Origin: Pleodorina starrii
Taxonomy: Eukaryota; Chlorophyta; Chlorophyceae; Chlamydomonadales; Volvocaceae
Direction of reading: 5' to 3'
Assembly (NCBI GenBank): GCA_030267565.1
Contig: BRXU01000022.1
Location: forward strand, 20,001 to 84,000
Length of the DNA stretch: 64,000 bases
Below, in pieces: positions 57,401-64,000 of this stretch. Below the pieces are notes generated by a model. That model did not search any database and was not told where the DNA came from. It was given only the letters and a program-made list of their open reading frames with translations. The first letter of the stretch is position 1. Every line of letters starts with the position of its first letter. A program made the position numbers and the translations under genes.

Positions 57401-60400
57401 GGGGGCGTGTGTGGTGTGTCCGTGTGTGTATGCGTGTGTGTGTGTGTCGTGCGTCTCTGTGTCGTGTGTGTGTGTGTGTGTTGTTTGTCCGCCCGCATTG
57501 CAGCAACGGTGTGGGTGCGGGTGCGGGCGCTGGCCCACCCGCCGTACGCCACGGGATGGTTGTTGCTGTTGCATCAGTCAATGGGGTGAGGGTGGCGGCC
57601 TGTCACCGATCCACCGCCCGCCCTGCCGCTGCCCGGCCGCGCCTGCCTCCTCGGCACCTCCATCCTCCACCCTGCCACCCCACCCCACCCCATCCGCCCT
57701 CTTTCATCAGCTCGCCAGCACGGCTCATCCTACTCCCCCGCCCCGGCCCCCGCCTTCTCCGCCCCCCTCACCCCCCCCCGCCCCTGTCCCCCCCGGCCCC
57801 CTGCATTTCACTCTTCAACCCCCCCGATCCCCCCTCCTCCCCCCGCAGGAGCACATGCCGTGTGAGACCATCCAGACTCGTTTCCGGCCGGTACCCCTGC
57901 ACTGGCACTTCGCCTACTACAAGGCACCCAAGGCGGGTGCAGCGGCTGGGGCGGGGATGGACGGATGGGCTGATGGACGGATGGACTGATTGGGGGGGGG
58001 GGTTGGGAGGGAGCAACCATCATGCCTGGTCGTGGGGCGAGTAGCAGCAGGCAGGCAGACAGGGGCAGTATGTCCCTCGCCTCCTCACGTGACGCATCCT
58101 CCCTCTCCCCCAAACGCCTCCTGGTCTTGCCGATTTGGACTGTTACACTCCACCCTCGCCCCCCTTCCCCCCTCCCCCTCATTCTTATATAAAGGAGCAT
58201 ATCACTCCCTGACCCCCCTCCCCCCCTCCCGATCCGACTCCCCACAGGGCGCCCGCCTGGATGACCTCCTGGCCACACTGCCCAACGGCAAGCAGGCGCT
58301 CAACCCCCGCCTCAGCAGCAGGAGGGTGAGACGGGAAGGGGGGGTTGGGGTTATCCACGTATAGGCCGGGGGGGGTGGGGCGGAGGATGCACAACGCCTG
58401 CACAGGAGGTCAGGACGCATGTCCATGTCCCCGTTCTGGCTGCCGCTCCCGCCCCCTCTCCCGCTCCGTTCGCGGACATGCTCGTGCGTGCCTGCGTGCG
58501 TGCGTGAAGGAGGGAAGGCAGGAAGGCAGGACGGAAGGAATGCATCGCAGCTCCGGAATCAGCTGCGGCACCTTCCCCCCCTCCACCCCCGTGCAAGCTG
58601 CTCCACCTCCCCTCACGGCCCTCACTCCCTTTACTCCCCTCACGCCCCTTCACGCCCCTGGGTATGTCCGCTGTCTGTACCGTATGTTGTCCCGGTGTCA
58701 TCGATCTTCCCCCCCCATTGTTTTATAAAGAAGCATATCACTCCCTGACCCCCCCCCCCGCAGGTGCTGATGGAGGAGGCCAAGGCCATCCTGGCTCCCC
58801 CCGCCGGCCGCTGGGGGGGCGGCGACGAGTGGGGCGACGACTGGGGAAGCGGTGGAGGCGGTCGGCGGGGCCGGAACCGGGGTCGGGGCGGCTTCCCGCC
58901 CTCCTTGGGGGCCTGGGACCTGGAGGACCAGGTGGCGGAGCTGCTGGAGAGGGACCCGCAGGTGGGAGGGGAGGGGAGGGGAGGGGAGGGGAGGGGAGGG
59001 GAGGGGAGGGGAGGGGAGGGGAGGGGAGGGGAGGGGAGGGGAGGGGAGGGGAGGGGAGGGGAGGGGAGGGGAGGGGAGGGGAGGGGAGGGGAGGGGAGGG
59101 GAGGGGAGGGGAGGGGAAACTGCAGCGAGCCATGCTCGCTGCGTTGCTCTGCCACACGTTGTCTGGAGCTGCCAGGACGTAACGCCGAGGCCGCACTCCC
59201 CCCGTTTGCCATCGCGTGTTTGCAGCAATCGTGTTGCACCGCGTTGCACCGCAACCCGGTGGTGCTGGGCGGTGGCGGCGCCCCTCTCTCCCCCATGAGC
59301 CATGACCGACCGCGCCCCCAACCCCCGGTGCTGAACCATTCCCTTCCCACTTCCACCCCCATTTCCACCCCCGCTACCCCCGCTCCCGCTGTTAGCTGGC
59401 CACTTAGGGGTGTCCGACTTGACCCTCAAGTTCCAACGCTGCGGCGTCTTTCTCATTAACGCTCCCCGCTCCCCATTTCCCGCTTCCCAGTCCCAGTGAC
59501 GTGTTTCACTTTCACTCCCTTCTCCCCCTCCCCCCCTCCCCCAAGCATCAATGTCGGTAACGTATGGGAATGGGTGGGTTACAGCTAACAGTTACGGAGG
59601 TTCAGCGGCCGGAGCAGCTTGATCAACAACATCCGCAGTGACTCATTATTTTATAAAGGAGCATATCACTCCCTAAACCCCCCCTCCCCCCCCTCTCCAG
59701 GCTCTCCAGCGGCGTGTCAACATGCGGCGCACCCCCGACACCAGCCGCACCATTCGCCTGCTGGCGGAGAACGAAATGCTGCCAGCCATCTGGTTCATAC
59801 TCAGCAGGTACTACCTCACCGGATGAGAAGGGAGGGGCGGGGGGAGAAGGGGGGGGCGGAGAAGGGGGCCGAGTGTGTGTGTGGGGAGGGGGGAGGGTAA
59901 GAAAATCGACACCGCAGCGGAGGGACGTAGGCGACCGTGAACGGTGAACCCGGAGTGCTTAGTTAAGCGGGTGGTAGATCGATCGATAGATAGATGGATA
60001 GGGTTGGAAACGCATAGAGTAGGACCCGGTAGTGGAACCAGGTTGGAGCGGGGGCGGCTGGGCGGATGCGGGAGAGGGGCCAGCATGGAGGAGCAGGGAA
60101 GGGGAGGGGGGTTTGAAGAGTGAATTCTGGCAACCCCTCCCCTCCCGTCCACCCCCCTCCGCTCCCCTCCACCCCTGCCCCACGTCGCCCCTCGGTCCTT
60201 CCGCTGCGGTAACTTCGTCACCCCCTTCCCCTCCCCGCTCCCCCTCCCTCCACCACCACCTCCCTGCTGGCATTGCTCTCTCGTCTTCTAATTCCTTTCG
60301 TATCCGTAAGCCAGCCAGTCAGGCAGCCAGTCAGTCAGCCAGCCAGCAAAGCTCCTCTGGACTGCTTTTCCTCTCATACAACCTTTCCGATGTACCACCC

Positions 60401-63400
60401 TTTCCGACATCCGCCCACGCCCCCCCCCAACCTGCTGCTGCTGCTCCTGCTGCTGCAGGCGCGACTGCGATGTGAGCGCTCTGCGGGCGGGTGCCGAGCC
60501 GCTGACTGGGCCCCAGGAGCAGGAGGCCATTGCGGCGGAGGTGGCGGCGCTGCGGGCGGATCAGCCGGAGGCGGTGCGGGAGGACCTGGTGCCGGGTGAG
60601 GGAGAGGGGCGGGGTGGGGGTCGGGGGGGAGGGGGGGAGGGGGTTACGAAGGGGAGGGGAGGAGGGGGAGAGATAGGTGCTTGAGGTTTTCAGTTGCGTT
60701 TGTGTGCGTTTTTCCCCGGCCCCCTTCCCCTCCGTTGCACCGAAACTCTTCCCTTCCCTCCCCTCCGCTCCTCTCATCCTTCCTACGACCGCCACCAATG
60801 CCGCATTTCAATCTGCCCACCCCCTGCCTCTTTTCCCCTCCCTGCGCTCTGACTCGGGCCACGATCCGTATCCCCCCCCCTCGCCCCCCCCCCTTACCCC
60901 CCCCCCCTCCCCACCCCCTCAAAACCCACCCATACCCACCCTCCCCCGTACTCACACACGCCTCCCTTTCCCCACCCCGTTCCTCCCCTTTCCCTCCTTC
61001 TCCCCCCACCCTTTTCCTCCCCTTTCCCCCCTTCCCCCGCTTCCCCCCAGCGCTCATCTCCGGCATCGCCAGCCACCACGCCGGCCAGCTTCCCGGCTGG
61101 AAGAGCCTGGTGGAGCGGCTCTTCCAGCGGGGGCTGCTGCGGCTGGTGTTTGCCACCGGCACCCTGGCGGCCGGCATCAACATGCCCGCCCGCACCACCG
61201 TCATCTCCAGCCTCAGTCGCCGCACCGATGAGGGTCCCCGCCTGATGCCGCACAACGAACTGCTGCAGATGGCGGGCAGGGCGGGGCGGAGGGGGTTTGA
61301 CACGGAGGGAAACTGCGTGGTGCTGCAGAACAAGTGAGAGGGAGGGGAGGGGGGCAGGGGAGAGGATGGGGAGGGGAGGGGGGGGTTCGAGTGAAGGGGA
61401 GAAAGAGGGAAGGGCCGGCGATCTCGCTCTCTCGCCTCTCTCTCTCGCATACATCCCCTCCCCCCCGGCCAGTCCGCAAGCTTCTGTGGACTGTCTTCTG
61501 CAATTACATAAATACGCATGCACACCCATCACATCACATCACACCACATCACATCACATCACACCACATCACATCACATCACATCACATCACGGGCTCCG
61601 GCCTAGCCGTGGAAACACCCCCCCTCCACATGCCACGTATGTATGTCTGTACTTACTTACCTACCTACCTACCTACCTACCTACCTACCTACCTACCTAC
61701 CTACCTACCTACCTACCTATCCTCCTCTTTTTCTCCCCTCTCTCTGCCCTCTCCGTGCCCTCCCCTCAGGTTTGAGGGCGCTGAGGAGGCCTGGCAGATC
61801 ATCCGTGCGGGTCCTGAGCCTCTGGTCAGTCAGTTTTCAATCAGCTACGGACTGGTGCTCAATCTGCTGTCGGTAAACACACTGGACCAGGTGGGGGGTG
61901 GGGGGTGGGGGGGGAGGGGGGAGGGGGGGGGACTGGGGAGGGAAGGGGGGACTTGTGGGGGGGGGGTCAAGGGGGGCCCCAGGCCGGCGGTGGGGGGAAG
62001 GGGGGGCCTGGAGGCGGAAGCTTGTTGCGCGTGGGTTGAGGGGGGGCAGGGGGTAGAGTGGATAGTTCAAAGGAAGGAAGGAGGGGGGGTGGGGGCTGCG
62101 GTCGATGGGTCGCTGCGCGGGCGGGTTGGCCAACACCCCTGGTTGACCAAGCATCTATTTAGAAGGTCGGGGTCAGGGGGGCCCGCATTCGTACCAACAC
62201 CAACCGTCAGCTGACCAACCCCGGGGCGCCCGCCGCTTTGGTGCTTCCCTGCCGAACCGACTCCTGGCCCCCCGCTGCTCCCTCTGCCCTCCGCCTCACT
62301 TACTTGCTGCGGTTCTTACTCCCCCCCTTCCCTCATTTTTATATAAAGGAGCTCATCACTCCCTGACCCCCTTCCCTCCCCCCCACACCCCCCCCCAAAA
62401 CACACACACCCAACGTGTGTGTTTCCAGGCTCGCGAGTTCGTGAGTCGCTCCTTCGGCAACTACCTGTCCACCGAGGGCAACAGCCGGCGGGAGGCTGAG
62501 GCGGGGGCCCTGGAGGAGGAGGCGAGGAAGCTGGTGGAGAGCTTCAAGGCACTGGCAACTGCTCGGGCCAAGGAACTCAACGTGAGAGGGAGAGGGGGCC
62601 GGGGAGGGGGGGGCGGGGAGAGGGAGGGGGAGGGGAGGGGAGGGGAGGGGAGGGGAGGGGAGGGGAGGGGAGGGGAGGGGAGGGGAGGGGAGGGGAGGGG
62701 AGGGGGAGTTTTGCGGGAGTGGGGTTATCCGGGGTAGGGGCCGGGGCCCGTGAACGGTAACATATCAGAAGTAACGTATCCTTCTTGCCTGCAAAAGGAA
62801 AACGAGGTAGACTTGCCGCAGACGGTGAGGGGATGGGGGAGCACGGGTATGGGGGAGCTGGGGCTGGGGTTTGGGGGAGGTGCTGTTTTCTTTTGGGTGG
62901 GGGGGAAGCGGGGAGGGAGACGGGTGACGAGGGGAGAGATGTGCGGAGGTTCGGGTCTCCCGGTCCGGGGAGGGAGGGTATGGGGGGGGTGGGAGGGATG
63001 GGGGGCCTTTGCTGCTTTCACGCGTGGTGCTGCCACATCTGGTTCGGATGGGGTTCCGTGCGGACGTGGAACAGATGGCGGACGGCATCGGGCGCCAGCG
63101 GACGCCCCGCCGGTGTTTCGCCCCTCCGCGCACTCTGCCTCTCAGCAGTGCGGTCGAGGAGATAACCAGACCGCACCGCACCGCACCGCACCGCACCGCG
63201 CAGTTGTCCGTGTCCGTGGCTGAGAACAAGAAGAAGTCAGACATCTGGTTCAACAACCGGCCCATCTTCACGCAGCAGTGGATGGCTAAGCATAACCTAA
63301 CTATGGACCAGACGCTAAGTATCCCTGGAGTTTTTCATCAACCATGTGTGCGCTCGCCATGGTATCACGGTGGTATCACGGTACCGTATCACGGTGGTAT

Positions 63401-64000
63401 CATGGCGGCGAGCGTACACATGGTTGAGGAAAAAATCCAGGGAGACTTAGGATCTGGTCCATAGTTAGGCTGTGTTTCGCCATCCACTGGAAGATGCGTC
63501 AAGATGGGCCGGTTGTTGAACCAGTTGTCTGACTTCTTCTTGTTATCAGCCACCGACACGGACAACTGCGCGGTGCGGTGCGGTGCGGTGCGGTCTGGTT
63601 ATCTCCTCGACCGCATCTGTTGGGAGGCAGAATGCGCGGAGGGGCGAAACACCGGCGCAGCGCCCCCGAGGCGCCCGAGTCCGCGTCCGCCATCTGTTCC
63701 ACTCATTCTGGTATTTCGAGACCTGCGTCCACCCATTCTTGCTACCGACGCGGAAGCGGAAGCGGACGGAAGGAGAGTGGGAGGACAGTGAGAGGAGAGA
63801 GGGGTTATCTGCGAGGGCAGGAAAGCAGGTGTGCTTGCAGGATTGCTCCCGTCCGTCCGTGGCAGGAAGACAGCCCGTGTTGCCGGCTCAAGGCTCCCGA
63901 CGTTCGCCTCAACCCTTCCCTCCTCCTGCTGCTTGCAAGCTTACCTCGCTTACCGGTACCTTCTTTTGCAGACGATACCAGTACGGCCTTCTTCTGTTAC
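54410..64000 (+). CDS. ISE2: ISE2-like chloroplast DEVH-box RNA helicase (Ski2/Mtr4-type), 3' end beyond window
   Basis: Exons 54410-54762, 55099-55366, 56662-56836, 57183-57376, 57849-57932, 58248-58325, 58764-58961, 59701-59807, 60459-60595, 61051-61333, 61770-61890, 62429-62581; a 27-nt exon 62798-62824 and a start at 63972 are tentative. Phase is kept through 717 residues. The N-terminus ([13 protein letters not shown], then [12 protein letters not shown]) looks like a plastid transit peptide. Core: [19 protein letters not shown] (176-183), [29 protein letters not shown] (DEVH 284-287), [59 protein letters not shown] and [12 protein letters not shown]; then [11 protein letters not shown] and SFGNYLST as in plant ISE2. 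In plants ISE2 works in chloroplast RNA processing and affects plasmodesmata. Introns 4 and 5 need GC donors (AAG|GCAAGG, AAG|GCGGGT). An insert (about 400-435) is Gly/Arg-rich. The C-terminal helical domain lies outside. Confidence 0.9.
56540..56648. repeat. Polypyrimidine (CCCCTCC) tract before helicase exon 3
   Basis: Runs of cccccctcccccctcc directly upstream of the exon-3 acceptor at 56661. Confidence 0.8.
57418..57482. repeat. GT-rich dinucleotide tract in helicase intron 4
   Basis: gtgtgtgtatgcgtgtgtgt continuing with short interruptions. Confidence 0.8.
58179..58216 (+). repeat. Intron 3'-end motif, copy 2 (helicase intron 5)
   Basis: tcattcttatataaaggagc + atatcactccctgacccc, ending about 31 nt before the acceptor at 58247. 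Confidence 0.8.
58716..58754 (+). repeat. Intron 3'-end motif, copy 3 (helicase intron 6)
   Basis: cattgttttataaagaagca + tatcactccctgacccc, ending about 9 nt before the acceptor at 58763. Confidence 0.8.
58965..59117. repeat. GGGGA pentanucleotide microsatellite, about 30 units
   Basis: Perfect gggga run at the start of helicase intron 7; strong G-quadruplex potential on the coding strand. Confidence 0.95.
59635..59680 (+). repeat. Intron 3'-end motif, copy 4 (helicase intron 7)
   Basis: gcagtgactcattattttat + aaaggagcatatcactccct + aaaccc, ending about 20 nt before the acceptor at 59700. It shares the leading gcagtgactcat with the hydrolase copy. Confidence 0.8.
61528..61590. repeat. ACATC pentanucleotide microsatellite
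   Basis: catcacatcacaccacatca in helicase intron 10. Confidence 0.9.
61655..61720. repeat. CTAC tetranucleotide microsatellite
   Basis: About 16 cctac/ctac units in helicase intron 10. Confidence 0.95.
62331..62370 (+). repeat. Intron 3'-end motif, copy 5 (helicase intron 11)
   Basis: cctcatttttatataaagga + gctcatcactccctgacccc, ending about 58 nt before the acceptor at 62428. Confidence 0.8.
62628..62705. repeat. GGGGA pentanucleotide microsatellite
   Basis: Second gggga run, at the start of helicase intron 12. Confidence 0.95.
63062..63705. repeat. Foldback (imperfect palindrome) in a helicase intron
   Basis: Outer arms about 63062-63290 and 63480-63705 are reverse complements (gttgtccgtgtccgtggctg against cagccaccgacacggacaac). 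Inner arms pair ggaccagacgctaagtatcc with the complement near 63430-63462, and the centre (63361-63403) is a run of ggtatcacggt. The left arm on plus reads [20 protein letters not shown], which looks like a captured coding fragment. The outer arms also hold a ccgca/gcggt repeat. Confidence 0.85.

Noticed and set aside
58640..59460. Long frames of GGEGR or SPPLP repeats
   Set aside because: Produced by the GGGGA microsatellite in helicase intron 7; the real exons on either side are in different frames.

Overview
The window looks like nuclear DNA of a chlamydomonadalean (volvocine-type) green alga. It is GC-rich, uses the standard code, and has intron-dense genes with GT-AG and a few apparent GC-AG introns, long simple repeats inside introns, and many degraded transposable elements. 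The recognisable single-copy genes (a chloroplast ISE2-type helicase, mitochondrial IMP2, cytosolic RPL11, a BART-domain protein) fit a plastid-bearing, probably flagellated eukaryote. The species cannot be named from this alone. Gene models were built by hand from splice signals, reading phase and family conservation; there is no transcript evidence.

Left third (1-25 kb): mostly transposon graveyard around two paralogous minus-strand genes for a rolling-stone/AIG1-like multipass membrane protein. The first runs off the left edge (start codon at 1384). The second is complete in six exons (16335 down to 11339). They and their upstream flanks are a duplication of about 1.7 kb, and the second flank carries a 1.0-kb insertion bordered by a 10-bp direct repeat. 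Between and beyond them lie a chromodomain-integrase remnant, a Tourist-like MITE, an L1-type element lacking its reverse transcriptase core, palindromes and tandem arrays, a long hairpin, a SINE-like piece, and two Copia 3' ends arranged as an inverted repeat of about 0.88 kb.

Middle (25.7-35.7 kb): a nearly intact DNA transposon (25711-30906) with 96-bp terminal inverted repeats. It encodes one three-exon protein joining a zinc-binding N-terminus, a MULE-type DDE transposase, a SWIM zinc finger and a YqaJ-like nuclease domain. It sits about 200 bp upstream of the start codon of a six-exon, membrane-anchored alpha/beta-hydrolase gene (31113-35747) that contains a 14-nt microexon.

Right half: an eight-exon minus-strand gene (43786-39460) encodes an OAS-like nucleotidyltransferase (cGAS/OAS/CD-NTase superfamily) with all three catalytic acidic residues; this is the strongest candidate for an unexpected system. 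Then come RPL11 (48208-45472, minus), a BART-domain ARL2-binding-like gene (51172-50047, minus) divergent from IMP2 (51654-53640, plus), and an ISE2-like DEVH-box RNA helicase (54410 to beyond the right edge, plus). Several introns of the hydrolase, helicase and OAS-like genes share repeat motifs. One A/T-rich motif lies within about 60 nt of the 3' splice site in five introns of two unrelated genes, which suggests an introner-like or intron-resident repeat family.
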